Source: an uncultured Lachnospiraceae bacterium (lineage in GTDB: Bacteria > Bacillota > Clostridia > Lachnospirales > Lachnospiraceae). From it: 64,000 nucleotides of DNA. The position numbers and the translations under genes are program-made. This document shows, piece by piece, positions 16,134-25,271 of the stretch (within the stretch, counting starts at the first letter, position 1; each line of letters opens with the position of its first letter). The stretch is taken from positions 17,995 to 81,994 of the forward strand of contig CAJTSB010000004.1 of NCBI GenBank assembly GCA_910578825.1, written 5' to 3'. Under the pieces are notes generated by a model that was given only the letters and a program-made list of their open reading frames with translations, was not told where the DNA came from and did no database searches.

Positions 16134-16961
16134 ATGAAAAACACTGTGGTAACGATTCAGCAGGCAAAGGAGAGCGGTGAGAAAGTGACAATGCTGACCG
16201 CGTATGATTATTCTATGGCCAGGCTGATTGATGAGGCGGGAATCAATATGATTCTTGTCGGGGATTCACTGGGAATGGTGATGCTGGGCTATGAGGATAC
16301 GCTTTCTGTGACGATGGAAGATATGATTCACCATACGGCTGCGGTATCCAGAGGCGCGAATAATGCGTTGGTAGTTGCTGATATGCCTTTTATGTCTTAT
16401 CAGACTTCCGTCTATGATGCGGTGTGCAATGCCGGACGCCTTATGAAAGAGGGCAGAGCACAGGCGGTAAAGCTCGAAGGCGGACAGGAATTTGCAGAGC
16501 ATATCCGCGCGATTACAAAAGCATCTATTCCGGTGGTGGCGCATCTGGGACTGACGCCTCAGTCGTTAAATGCGTTTGGCGGATTTAAAGTGCAGGGCAA
16601 GTCCGAAGAGGCAGCAAGGAAATTGGTGGAAGATGCCAGGGCAGTGGAGGCAGCAGGCGCGGTGGCCGTGGTGCTGGAATGCGTGCCGGCAAAGCTTGCC
16701 GGGCTGATTACAAAGCAGCTTCATATTCCCACGATTGGCATTGGAGCAGGCGCAGACTGTGATGGACAGGTTCTCGTATATCAGGATATGCTTGCCATGT
16801 TTGGTGATTTTAAGCCTAAATTTGTCAAACAGTTTGCAGAGATTGGCGCGGGTATGAAAGAGGCGTTTGCGAAGTATAGCCAGGAGGTGAAGTCCGGGGT
16901 ATTTCCGGCTGTAGAGCATACGTTTAAGATAGATGATGATGTAATTGAGAAACTATATTAA
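16134..16961 (+). CDS. panB: 3-methyl-2-oxobutanoate hydroxymethyltransferase
   Basis: PanB makes ketopantoate from 2-oxoisovalerate and methylenetetrahydrofolate, the first committed step of pantothenate synthesis. The 275-residue barrel has metal-site residues in VGDSLGMVMLG (D44) and D83, and the catalytic glutamate in LECVPAKLAG (E182). I chose the ATG at 16134, with GGAGG 8 bases upstream; the longer frame from 16056 runs through a region that looks like leader. It opens the panB-panC-panD-coaBC operon. The 185-base gap before it has a small hairpin near 16040-16065 but no recognisable riboswitch. Confidence 0.97.
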   Translation: MKNTVVTIQQAKESGEKVTMLTAYDYSMARLIDEAGINMILVGDSLGMVMLGYEDTLSVTMEDMIHHTAAVSRGANNALVVADMPFMSYQTSVYDAVCNAGRLMKEGRAQAVKLEGGQEFAEHIRAITKASIPVVAHLGLTPQSLNAFGGFKVQGKSEEAARKLVEDARAVEAAGAVAVVLECVPAKLAGLITKQLHIPTIGIGAGADCDGQVLVYQDMLAMFGDFKPKFVKQFAEIGAGMKEAFAKYSQEVKSGVFPAVEHTFKIDDDVIEKLY

Positions 16962-17027
16962 GAAAAGTGGCGTTGTAATCAATAAATCATATCACAGGAT
17001 TTGAAATAATATCAGGAGGCGGGAAAG

Positions 17028-17867
17028 ATGCAGATTATAAAATCAATCGAGGAATTACGCCCTATTATCAGGGGATGGCGCAAGGAAGGGTTGCGCGTGG
17101 GGCTTGTGCCAACCATGGGTTATCTCCATGACGGGCATAAGAGTTTGATTGTAAAGGCGGTCAGTGAAAATGACAGAGTGGTTGTCAGTGATTTTGTCAA
17201 TCCGACACAGTTCGGCGTTGGGGAAGATCTTGCCAGCTATCCGCGGGATATTGAGCGCGATGCAGCCATCTGTGAGGAGGCGGGTGCGGATTTGATTTTT
17301 CATCCAGAGCCAGAGGAAATGTATTTTGCAGACAACTGTACGTTTGTGGATATGGATAAACTGACGAAGGGACTTTGCGGAAAAACAAGACCCACGCATT
17401 TCCGGGGAGTTTGTACCGTAGTGTCCAAGCTGTTCCATATTGTGACGCCGGATAAAGCGTATTTTGGACAAAAAGACGCGCAGCAGCTTGCGGTTATCCG
17501 CCGTATGGTGCGTGATTTGAATTTTGACATCCAGATTGTGGGCTGCCCGATTGTAAGGGAAACGGATGGGCTTGCGATGAGTTCCCGTAATACATATTTG
17601 AGCCAGGAAGAGCGCAAAGCTGCGTTAATCTTACATAAATCCCTGATGTTGGGAAAAGAGATGGCAGAGCAAGGGGAGCGTGAGGCGACGAAGATAAAAG
17701 CTGCCATTATCCGTAAGATAGAAACGGAACCGCTTGCCAGGGTGGATTACGTGGAAATTGTAGATCCGGATACGCTGGAAGAGTTAGAGAAGGTCGAGGG
17801 AGAGACGCTTATGGCTATGGCAGTTTATATTGGAAAGACGAGACTGATTGATAACCATCGAATATAA
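17028..17867 (+). CDS. panC: pantothenate synthetase
   Basis: PanC joins pantoate and beta-alanine using ATP through a pantoyl-adenylate. The 279-residue protein has the nucleotidylyl-transferase signature VPTMGYLHDGHKSL (H34 and H37) and the second signature MSSRNTYLS. AGGAGG lies about 9 bases before the ATG. It is the second gene of the pan operon, 66 bases after panB. Confidence 0.97.
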   Translation: MQIIKSIEELRPIIRGWRKEGLRVGLVPTMGYLHDGHKSLIVKAVSENDRVVVSDFVNPTQFGVGEDLASYPRDIERDAAICEEAGADLIFHPEPEEMYFADNCTFVDMDKLTKGLCGKTRPTHFRGVCTVVSKLFHIVTPDKAYFGQKDAQQLAVIRRMVRDLNFDIQIVGCPIVRETDGLAMSSRNTYLSQEERKAALILHKSLMLGKEMAEQGEREATKIKAAIIRKIETEPLARVDYVEIVDPDTLEELEKVEGETLMAMAVYIGKTRLIDNHRI

Positions 17868-17878
17868 GGAGCAGACAA

Positions 17879-18268
17879 ATGTATTTAAAAATGTTAAAAG
17901 GGAAGATTCACCGTGCAGTCGTAAAGCAGGCGGAATTAAACTATGTGGGCAGTATTACGGTTGACCCGGAACTGATGAAGGCGGCAGGAATTCTGGAGTA
18001 CGAAAACGTTCAGATTGTAGACATTGAAAATGGCAATCGTTTCGAGACCTATACGATTGCCGGGGATGCGGGGAGCGGTATGATATGTTTAAACGGCGCA
18101 GCGGCAAGACAGGTTCTTACCGGGGATCATATCATCATTATGGCCTATGCGCAGATGACGCCGGAGGAGGCGCAGAAGTTCCGGCCTCAGGTGGTATTTG
18201 TGGATGAAGATAATAAGATCAGGGAAATTACCACCTATGAGAAACATGGGGAAATTGCGCCGCTGTGA
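17879..18268 (+). CDS. panD: aspartate 1-decarboxylase
   Basis: PanD supplies beta-alanine for PanC. The 129-residue proenzyme has the self-cleavage site YVGSITVD, where the bond between G24 and S25 is cut to give the pyruvoyl group. Residues near LNGAAAR form the substrate pocket. It lies 11 bases after panC, with AAGGAG upstream. No PanZ/PanM-like maturation factor is nearby, in line with Gram-positive PanD maturing unaided. Confidence 0.97.
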   Translation: MYLKMLKGKIHRAVVKQAELNYVGSITVDPELMKAAGILEYENVQIVDIENGNRFETYTIAGDAGSGMICLNGAAARQVLTGDHIIIMAYAQMTPEEAQKFRPQVVFVDEDNKIREITTYEKHGEIAPL

Positions 18269-18322
18269 CAGAAGGTTTAAGGTCCATTGTATGCAGGAAA
18301 AGAATAGAAAGGACGAGGGAAC

Positions 18323-19543
18323 ATGTTACAGGGAAAAACGGTATTGTTGTGTGTTACTGGCGGAATTGCGGCTTACAAGATGCCTAATGTGGCGCGTATG
18401 TTGAAAAAAATGCATTGTCGGGTGCATGTGCTTATGACGGAAAATGCCACGAATTTCATTACGGCGACCACGTTTGAGACGCTTACCGGAAATAAATGCC
18501 TGATCGATACCTTTGACCGGAACTTTGAGTTTTCGGTGGAACATGTAGCACTGGCAAAACAGGCGGATTTGGTATTGATTGCGCCTGCTACGGCAAATGT
18601 GATTGGCAAGATAGCAAATGGGATTGCGGATGATATGCTGACGACCACGGTCATGGCATGTACCTGCAAAATTTTGCTTGCGCCTGCGATGAACCATAAT
18701 ATGTACCACAACGCCATTGTGCAGGATAATTTGAAGAAATTGGAACAGTATGGTTATCTTGTCATACCTCCGGTTCACGGGATGCTGGCAAATGGAGATT
18801 CCGGAGACGGCAAACTTCCATCCGAGGATGTATTGGTGGAATATGTGAAACGAGAGCTTGCACATGAGAAAGACCTGCAAGGCAGGAAGGTTCTGGTGAC
18901 TGCCGGGGCTACGCAGGAGGCTATCGACCCGGTGCGCTATATCACGAACCATTCCACCGGCAAGATGGGGTATGCCCTGGCGAATCAGGCAATGCTGCGC
19001 GGGGCGCAGGTAACGCTGGTGACGGGCGTCAGCGCATTGACGCCGCCGATGTTTACCGAAGTTGTACCGGTAGTCACAGCGGAGGAAATGTATCAGGAAG
19101 TGATAGCGCGCGCCTCTGAGGCGGATATTATTATCAAAGCGGCAGCTGTCGCAGATTACCGCCCGTCTCAGGTTGCGGAAGATAAAATCAAGAAATCTGA
19201 GGAGGATGCATATATCGCACTGGAGCGTACCAGAGATATTCTAGGGGAGCTTGGCAGCAGGAAGGCGCGCGGGGAACTACAGGCATATCTCTGCGGTTTT
19301 TCTATGGAGACCCGTGATCTGGAGGAGAATTCCCGGGCAAAGTTATCAAAAAAACATCTTGATATGGTGGCGGCAAATAACCTCAAAGTGGAAGGCGCAG
19401 GTTTTGGCGCCGATACGAATGTGCTGACATTGATTACGGATTCTGAGGTAACTCGTTTGGAGAAAATGACGAAAGAAGAGGCGGCAGACAAGATTCTGGA
19501 TAGGATTGCAAAAGAAAATTTCCAATCGGGAACTTCCATATGA
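18323..19543 (+). CDS. coaBC: bifunctional phosphopantothenoylcysteine decarboxylase/phosphopantothenate--cysteine ligase
   Basis: CoaBC converts 4'-phosphopantothenate to 4'-phosphopantetheine. The N-terminal flavodoxin-like CoaC part (residues 1-180) has VTGGIAAYK, the active histidine in SVEHVALAKQADL (H74) and PAMNHNMY (121-128). The C-terminal CoaB part starts near KVLVTAGATQEAIDPVR, with NHSTGKMG and IKAAAVADYRP. One oddity: the CoaC clamp, normally with a cysteine in an LACGD-like motif, reads MLANGDSGDGK here, so N157 stands at the expected cysteine position. It is the last gene of the pan operon; with it the cell can go from valine and aspartate precursors to phosphopantetheine. Confidence 0.95.
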   Translation: MLQGKTVLLCVTGGIAAYKMPNVARMLKKMHCRVHVLMTENATNFITATTFETLTGNKCLIDTFDRNFEFSVEHVALAKQADLVLIAPATANVIGKIANGIADDMLTTTVMACTCKILLAPAMNHNMYHNAIVQDNLKKLEQYGYLVIPPVHGMLANGDSGDGKLPSEDVLVEYVKRELAHEKDLQGRKVLVTAGATQEAIDPVRYITNHSTGKMGYALANQAMLRGAQVTLVTGVSALTPPMFTEVVPVVTAEEMYQEVIARASEADIIIKAAAVADYRPSQVAEDKIKKSEEDAYIALERTRDILGELGSRKARGELQAYLCGFSMETRDLEENSRAKLSKKHLDMVAANNLKVEGAGFGADTNVLTLITDSEVTRLEKMTKEEAADKILDRIAKENFQSGTSI

Positions 19544-19588
19544 TAAATACAGTAAAATAATACGAAATTTCGAGGTTGGTCTGCATAC

Positions 19589-19640
19589 AATATCGGATAC
19601 TTTTATCCTGAGAAGGGGATAAAGGCATCCGATATTTTTC
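19589..19640 (+). terminator. terminator of the panB-coaBC operon
   Basis: A stem of about 20 pairs (AATATCGGAT at 19589 with ATCCGATATT ending at 19636, continuing inward with few mismatches) is followed by TTTC. Confidence 0.8.
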
Positions 19641-19756
19641 ATTTGTAAATGATATTTCTGGCATGTTGTACTATGAAAAAATTGAGCAATAAAAAAATAT
19701 TGTACATATTTTACAAAAAAATTAGAGAAATAATCGAGTGAATTGTGGTTTTTGTA

Positions 19757-19784
19757 TTGACATGGGGCAGTTGTATATTATAAA
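19757..19784 (+). promoter_or_regulatory. promoter of the LamG/BIG2 surface protein
   Basis: TTGACA at 19757-19762 and TATAAA at 19779-19784 are 16 bases apart, ahead of a start at 19851. Apart from this promoter and the coaBC terminator, the 19544-19850 gap shows nothing else. Confidence 0.65.
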
Positions 19785-19850
19785 ATTATCTACATAAGGA
19801 TGAAAATCCGGGATAACAAAGTGCAAAAAATGAGAAGGAGGAAGAGAACC

Positions 19851-22800
19851 ATGAATTTAAAAAAATTACTTGCTGGGGTTTTAAGCGCGGCAATGGTGGT
19901 TACGTCTGTGGTGATGCCGCAGGATATCGGCGTGGTGTCGGCGGCAGGCGGCACGGAAACGCCGGATACTACGACGGGCTTGATTGCTTATTATGGTTTT
20001 GAGGATTCGCTGGCAAATGGCGCCAGGAGAGATGCAACTGCAACTATGGAAAAAGGAACCGCCACGTATTCAGCCGATGGGGTAAAAGGAAAAGCATTTG
20101 ATTTTTCTGCTAATGCAAATACACAAGAGTTGGTAAATGCCAATGCGGCTGTAAAAATGGATGTTTCGCCAACGACAACGGCCTTTACGGTCAGTTATTG
20201 GGTGAAATCACCAGATGCAGCGTATACGGCAATGTTTTATGATGGAATTTGTACTTATTATCAATTTGGATCTAATGGGCAAGGCGCATTTCCGTATAGT
20301 CGGGCATCTATGGCAAGCAGGGATAGCTGGGATGCAGATGCACAATTGGGAGATCATTTTCGGACAGGAAAACAAAGCCAGACTGGTGAATGGCAAATGG
20401 TTACCTATACAGTGAGTGACAAAGGAGTTGTAACAGCTTACGTGGATGGACAGCCGGTTGGTGAATATCATGATGAGGCTGGTTATCCGGAGAATGGGGA
20501 AGGCTGGTTTGCATATACATTGGATGAGGGGCAAACCTATAAAAATATGTTTACGGACACTTGGGGAAACGGAGACGTAGGATTTCTTGGCTCGGGAGAC
20601 TGGTTTAGTAAAAATTATTCCGGTCTTATGGATGAGGTATATATCTATGAGAGGTCGCTGACAGCAGAAGATGTAGCTGCATTGTATAATCAGGGCAAGA
20701 CGCCCCCTGCTGTTGAAACGCTGAGTATCATAGAGCAGGATAAAACATTGGGCGTTGGTGAAACGTATCAATTGACAACAACATATGCGCCTGTAAATGC
20801 AGTTGCACCGACAATTACGTGGAAAAGCAGCGATGCAAGTATTGCAACTGTTGATGGAAATGGGTTGGTAACGGCTGTTGGTGACGGAACGGCTACCATT
20901 ACTGCAGAGACCGACAATGGCAAGACAGCCAGTCGTGAGATTACGGTTTCATCTGTTGACGTGAAGGCTGAGAGCGTTACTCCGACTGCCGATAAAACAG
21001 AATTATTGCTGAAGGAAACAGCACAGATTACTTATACATTTGCGCCAGAAAATGTAACCAATGTGGAAGAAAAGAAAAAAAATGTGACTTATAAGTCTTC
21101 GAATGAAGAAGTATTGATTGTTGATGCGACTGGAAAAGTGACTGCAGTTGGCAATGGAACCGCAACGGTAACCGTCACATTTGATGGAGTAACGGGCGAT
21201 CTTGTGTTTACGGTTGACGCAGACCCGAAGAGCGAATTTATTTCCGGCGCATGGGTTAGCGCAGGCTCCATGTCAAAAGGTTATGAATTGGCGGACGATG
21301 CTACCCGCAACTTCAAACTTAAGGTAAGAGGCGGAGAAGGAGCCTGGAATAATGTTGCGTTAATGATTTCAAGTAATCAAACTGATGGCAGTGTAAAGCC
21401 AGACGAGAAATATGGAACGATCCGTGGCGATAATTGGGGCTGGGGTAGTGAAGTAGGAAATGATGCAGCAAATGTCAAATGGGATATGGGGGGTGATAAT
21501 GGTAATCTTGTCAGTGTTATGAAAAACGCGGACATTGATGTTAAGATCCAGAGAAAAGGAGATAAAATCATTTATACCATGAAGGCTGTAAATGGTGATA
21601 CAACCTATGACCGTGTAGCAACATTTACTCATACAGTGAACGTTCCGACTTATGTGTCCTTTGCAGCTGATACATCAATTGTAAAAGTAACTGGTGGTAA
21701 GTATTTTACTAAGACAGAGGCAAAGGCTGGTACCTGTTCGGAAAAAGGAAATAAAGAATATTGGAGTTGTGCAGAAGAGGCAGATGTACGCTATAAGGAT
21801 GCAGATTGTACAGAAACATTTACAGGTGAGGATTGGCAGACGGCGCAAGATCCGGATAATCATAAGCAGATTGAGAAGGTAGAAAGGGTAGAACCAACCT
21901 GTGTATCTAAGGATGATGGTTATGAAGAGCATTATACATGTCCGGGATGCCATAAGAATTTTAAAGATGAGGAAGGAACAGAAGAAATTACAGATCTTTC
22001 CCAGATTGCAATTAAGTGGGAGCATACATGGGTAATTGATGAGAGTAAGACAACGGCAACATGTACCCAGGGAGGAGTAGTTACGAGAGAATGTTCTGTT
22101 TGCCATGAAGAAGAAGATGGCATTCAGGTTGATAAACTGGGCCATGATTTTGGAGAGTGGGAAGTAACAACGCCCGTGACCTGTACGACAGATGGCATTG
22201 AAAGCCGTAAATGCAAACGTGCAGGTTGTACGGAAAAGGAGACGAGAGCCATCACGAAATTGGGTCATGACTATGGAGAGTGGGAAGTAACAACGGAAGC
22301 AACCTGCACGACAGAAGGAGTCAAGACTCGTAAATGTAAAAACACAGGCTGTACGGAAAAAGAAACGGAAGCTATTCCGGTAAAGAGCCATACAATAACA
22401 AAAGTGCCGGCAAAGGCAGCGACTACAACAACCGTAGGAAATATTGAATATTATTCCTGTAATGTATGTTCCAAGTGTTTCAGCGACGCGGAAGGCAAAA
22501 ATGAAATTACACTGGCAAGCACACTTATTCCTGTACTTAAAAATCAGGGTGAAAAAGCATCGCTTGTACTTAGCGCTGAAAATGTAACATTGTATACAGG
22601 TAAGCAGACGAACAAAATTTTTGTAAGGGCAAAAGTAACTGGTGCATCGAGGAATGTAAGCTGGACGTCTTCTGCGCCTAAGGTTGCAAGCGTAGCGAAT
22701 GGAACGATCCGTGCGCTGAAAAAAGGCAAGGCTGTCATTACGGTGAAAGCAAACGGCATTGAAAAGAAGATCAACGTAACGGTTAAGAACCCGACCATTA

Positions 22801-23051
22801 AGGTGACAAAGGGCAAGAAATCCGTAAGCAAGGTTACAGTAAACAGAAAGAAATCTGTGAAACTGAATGTGAAGGTTTCCCCATCCAAATCGGGAACGAG
22901 CCTTGTTAAGCTTTCTAAAAAAGATAAGAAGTATGTAAAAGTTACATTGAAAAAAGGAAAGCTGACAATTAAAGGTCTGAAAAAAGGGAAAGCTACAATC
23001 AAAATTAAGAGTGGCAAAGGAGAAAAGAAAATCAAGATCACAGTGAAGTGA
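19851..23051 (+). CDS. large secreted protein with LamG, BIG2 and Cys-rich repeats
   Basis: This 1066-residue exported protein has a signal peptide (LKKLLAGVLSAAMVVTSV, cleavage near SAAGG at about 33). A LamG/concanavalin-like domain spans about 45-285, with SYWVKSPDA, GEWQMVTYTV and GLMDEVYIYERSL. Two BIG2 Ig-like domains follow (about 290-460), then a domain of about 150 residues with unclear family, four to five short Cys-rich modules (about 545-810; TCTTDGIESRKCK type) and a C-terminal BIG2-like Lys-rich region. There is no LPXTG or S-layer motif, so it may be released or bind the wall through its basic tail. Glycan binding is likely from LamG. The ATG at 19851 follows AAGGAGG. Confidence 0.85.
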   Translation: MNLKKLLAGVLSAAMVVTSVVMPQDIGVVSAAGGTETPDTTTGLIAYYGFEDSLANGARRDATATMEKGTATYSADGVKGKAFDFSANANTQELVNANAAVKMDVSPTTTAFTVSYWVKSPDAAYTAMFYDGICTYYQFGSNGQGAFPYSRASMASRDSWDADAQLGDHFRTGKQSQTGEWQMVTYTVSDKGVVTAYVDGQPVGEYHDEAGYPENGEGWFAYTLDEGQTYKNMFTDTWGNGDVGFLGSGDWFSKNYSGLMDEVYIYERSLTAEDVAALYNQGKTPPAVETLSIIEQDKTLGVGETYQLTTTYAPVNAVAPTITWKSSDASIATVDGNGLVTAVGDGTATITAETDNGKTASREITVSSVDVKAESVTPTADKTELLLKETAQITYTFAPENVTNVEEKKKNVTYKSSNEEVLIVDATGKVTAVGNGTATVTVTFDGVTGDLVFTVDADPKSEFISGAWVSAGSMSKGYELADDATRNFKLKVRGGEGAWNNVALMISSNQTDGSVKPDEKYGTIRGDNWGWGSEVGNDAANVKWDMGGDNGNLVSVMKNADIDVKIQRKGDKIIYTMKAVNGDTTYDRVATFTHTVNVPTYVSFAADTSIVKVTGGKYFTKTEAKAGTCSEKGNKEYWSCAEEADVRYKDADCTETFTGEDWQTAQDPDNHKQIEKVERVEPTCVSKDDGYEEHYTCPGCHKNFKDEEGTEEITDLSQIAIKWEHTWVIDESKTTATCTQGGVVTRECSVCHEEEDGIQVDKLGHDFGEWEVTTPVTCTTDGIESRKCKRAGCTEKETRAITKLGHDYGEWEVTTEATCTTEGVKTRKCKNTGCTEKETEAIPVKSHTITKVPAKAATTTTVGNIEYYSCNVCSKCFSDAEGKNEITLASTLIPVLKNQGEKASLVLSAENVTLYTGKQTNKIFVRAKVTGASRNVSWTSSAPKVASVANGTIRALKKGKAVITVKANGIEKKINVTVKNPTIKVTKGKKSVSKVTVNRKKSVKLNVKVSPSKSGTSLVKLSKKDKKYVKVTLKKGKLTIKGLKKGKATIKIKSGKGEKKIKITVK

Positions 23052-23096
23052 AAATGAGATAATGGAGGTATCATTTCAGGGTACTGCGCAAGTTTT

Positions 23097-23125
23097 ATCG
23101 GCGGTCATTGCGACCGCCGATTTTA
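23097..23125 (+). terminator. terminator after the LamG/BIG2 gene
   Basis: A perfect 10-pair stem ATCGGCGGTC/GACCGCCGAT with a five-base loop is followed by TTTTATAT. The rest of the gap to 23310 holds no recognisable gene. Confidence 0.9.
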
Positions 23126-23310
23126 TATATAAGCCATAAGGATGGAGCTTGGCATATGTACGGGCAGAAATATACGATTGACGTAAGAAAGCTTACTTCG
23201 TATATGAAAGTTACCGAAATAATATCGGGAAGGTAAATGTTATTATTTATTAATTCCCAGAATTACAACTAGTATTTTTATCATGATTCTACAAGAAAGG
23301 AGAGAGGAAA

Positions 23311-24141
23311 ATGGGAATCACTGGAATCGGATCCGAACGGACCTATATCTACAATTCACAGACAGGAAAGATTTCAAGCAAAGACGGTTCTGCGGATGAA
23401 TTTGTGGACTATTTCAATGGAATATTATCCGGAGAAGACTCAACGACCCTCAATGGCTATGACAGGGCGAATCGTACAGGCATAAAAAATGTCGTTGAAT
23501 GGGCGTATGCGTTGGGAGGATGTCAGGGAAGTAAGCCGTGGCTTTCCTCGGACGTCACAGAATGTGAGATTACCTGTAAGATTGTCAGTGGGGAGGAATT
23601 TGTCTATAGCGTAAACGGAGAGCACATTATGACCTGCTTTGCGTCGTCGATGCCCATGCCGAATGAGATTGCGAATTGGAGCAGGGATCTTCCATTCAAG
23701 ACACACCAGTCAAAAGCCTATGATTCTGCGACGAACGGTATGAATTTTGCTGTGGGGGATGTGTTTGATCTGGGAAATGGCTACAGGTTAAGAGTAGGAG
23801 AGAACCGTGTGGAGGCGGAAGGATATGGTAGCGGGAGTGCAGAGGATGACGAGAGACTTCGGCATTTGGAATATGGCCTGAACGCGCTCATTCATTTTGC
23901 AGATCAGCAATGTCCGGCGGATTTTATTTGGCCGGAACATATGCCTATGTTGTTGAGCCTGCTTAAGGAATTAGGCATAGACACGAGCAGGGAGTTTACC
24001 CTTAACGAGACAAAATGTGTTGTGAACGATGGGAAGATTGAAGAGGCAGGAAATAAATGGTTTATGCCTAGCTCTGTCCATGAGAGGTTGTTAAAACGGG
24101 ACGAAGAGTTGCTTTCCCGACCATTATCTTCCCGGAAATAG
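23311..24141 (+). CDS. hypothetical protein
   Basis: I do not recognise this 276-residue protein. It starts MGITGIGSERTYIYNSQTGK, has no signal peptide or membrane helix, and ends in a charged helix. Two cysteines flank TECEITCK near residue 90, and W/P-rich motifs (ADFIWPEHMPM) occur near 207. A good ribosome site (AAGGAGAG) precedes the ATG, and codon use resembles the neighbours, so it is probably a real gene. It stands alone, with a terminator before it and a gap of 101 bases after. Confidence 0.65.
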   Translation: MGITGIGSERTYIYNSQTGKISSKDGSADEFVDYFNGILSGEDSTTLNGYDRANRTGIKNVVEWAYALGGCQGSKPWLSSDVTECEITCKIVSGEEFVYSVNGEHIMTCFASSMPMPNEIANWSRDLPFKTHQSKAYDSATNGMNFAVGDVFDLGNGYRLRVGENRVEAEGYGSGSAEDDERLRHLEYGLNALIHFADQQCPADFIWPEHMPMLLSLLKELGIDTSREFTLNETKCVVNDGKIEEAGNKWFMPSSVHERLLKRDEELLSRPLSSRK

Positions 24142-24242
24142 GATTTAAAAACAAAAGTATTTTGGTACGCTTGGACCTGAATGGAAAGTGTTGAATCTGT
24201 GTTATAATGTGTTTATATTTTTGATTTATGGAGGAAGGTATT

Positions 24243-25148
24243 ATGAATATAAATAATGATGTAGAGGCGGTAATTACGAGTTTTAATCAGAAGTCCATGA
24301 TTTATGAAGCGGTTCAATCTTTATGTCGCCAGACAATTTTACCAAAAAGGGTTACGATTGTGGACGATGGGAGCACAGACGAGGAATCTGTGAGCATTTT
24401 AAATGAAATAGAAGCGGATGGGGAGTTACCGGTTCAGGTACGGGTGATTCGTCAGACAAATCGTGGTGTGTCGGCGGCAAGAAATGCCGGTATCTGCGAG
24501 ACGGAGGTTCCCTTTGTTTTAGTGCTTGATGGAGATGATAATCTGGAACCTTCCTTTATCGAAGAAGTTGGCAAAATATTGAGTGAAAATCCTTCTATGG
24601 TTGCTGCATCATCCTGGATGCACACATTTGGCGTTCTTGCGTCTGTCGTTCGACCAACTGGTGGCGATATTACGGCGTTTCTTTCACACAATTGTTGCCC
24701 CGCAACGCATATTTTTCGGCGCAGCGCATGGCAGAAATGCGGTGGATATGATGAATCCATGCGAGGTGGGTTTGAAGACTGGGATTTTTTCTTAAATATG
24801 TTGGAAACAACTCAGGGTGCGAAGATAGGAATTGTGAAACAAGCGCTTATCAATTATCGAACGACTCCTGTTTCATCCAATATAAAAAGCATGGAAAAAC
24901 GGCTGGAACTCATGCGTTATATTATGGAAAAACATATCAGGATATATCAGGAACATATGATAGAGACGATGCTGGAGATGGAAACGATATCCATGTCAAG
25001 GCTCTATGGCTGGGAAAGCGAGATGATATATGCAAAATTAACCGGCAAACCGTTAACCGATGTATCAAAAGCGTTTATGAAAAGCCCGTCCTATGGCGAT
25101 GGGGGAATGGCGTCGGCAGTTCGTATTGCCAGCGTGGAAAAGCGATAG
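24243..25148 (+). CDS. family 2 glycosyltransferase
   Basis: This 301-residue GT-A fold enzyme has VEAVITSFNQKSMI at the start, IVDDGSTD near 38, the metal-binding VLDGDDN near 98 and GFEDWDFFLNM near 180. It should move an activated sugar onto a polysaccharide, lipid or protein; the acceptor is unknown. The ATG at 24243 follows GGAGG and is preferred to the ATG at 24228. No other polysaccharide genes are nearby, so it may act on a secreted or surface protein such as the upstream one; that is only a guess. Confidence 0.9.
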   Translation: MNINNDVEAVITSFNQKSMIYEAVQSLCRQTILPKRVTIVDDGSTDEESVSILNEIEADGELPVQVRVIRQTNRGVSAARNAGICETEVPFVLVLDGDDNLEPSFIEEVGKILSENPSMVAASSWMHTFGVLASVVRPTGGDITAFLSHNCCPATHIFRRSAWQKCGGYDESMRGGFEDWDFFLNMLETTQGAKIGIVKQALINYRTTPVSSNIKSMEKRLELMRYIMEKHIRIYQEHMIETMLEMETISMSRLYGWESEMIYAKLTGKPLTDVSKAFMKSPSYGDGGMASAVRIASVEKR

Positions 25149-25207
25149 GATTTACCATAAAAAGAAGATATAATACAAGAATTATGATGTGAATGAAAGC
25201 GTAAAAA

Positions 25208-25238
25208 AGAGACTGCCGTCCTGTATGCGGCAGTCTCT
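25208..25238 (-). terminator. terminator of the chemoreceptor gene
   Basis: A perfect 11-pair stem AGAGACTGCCG/CGGCAGTCTCT has a nine-base loop. On the minus strand it runs into six T, so it mainly ends the receptor transcript; it may also stop the glycosyltransferase transcript. Confidence 0.88.
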
Positions 25239-25271
25239 TATGTATCTCATGCTTATAGCAGAACTGATATG

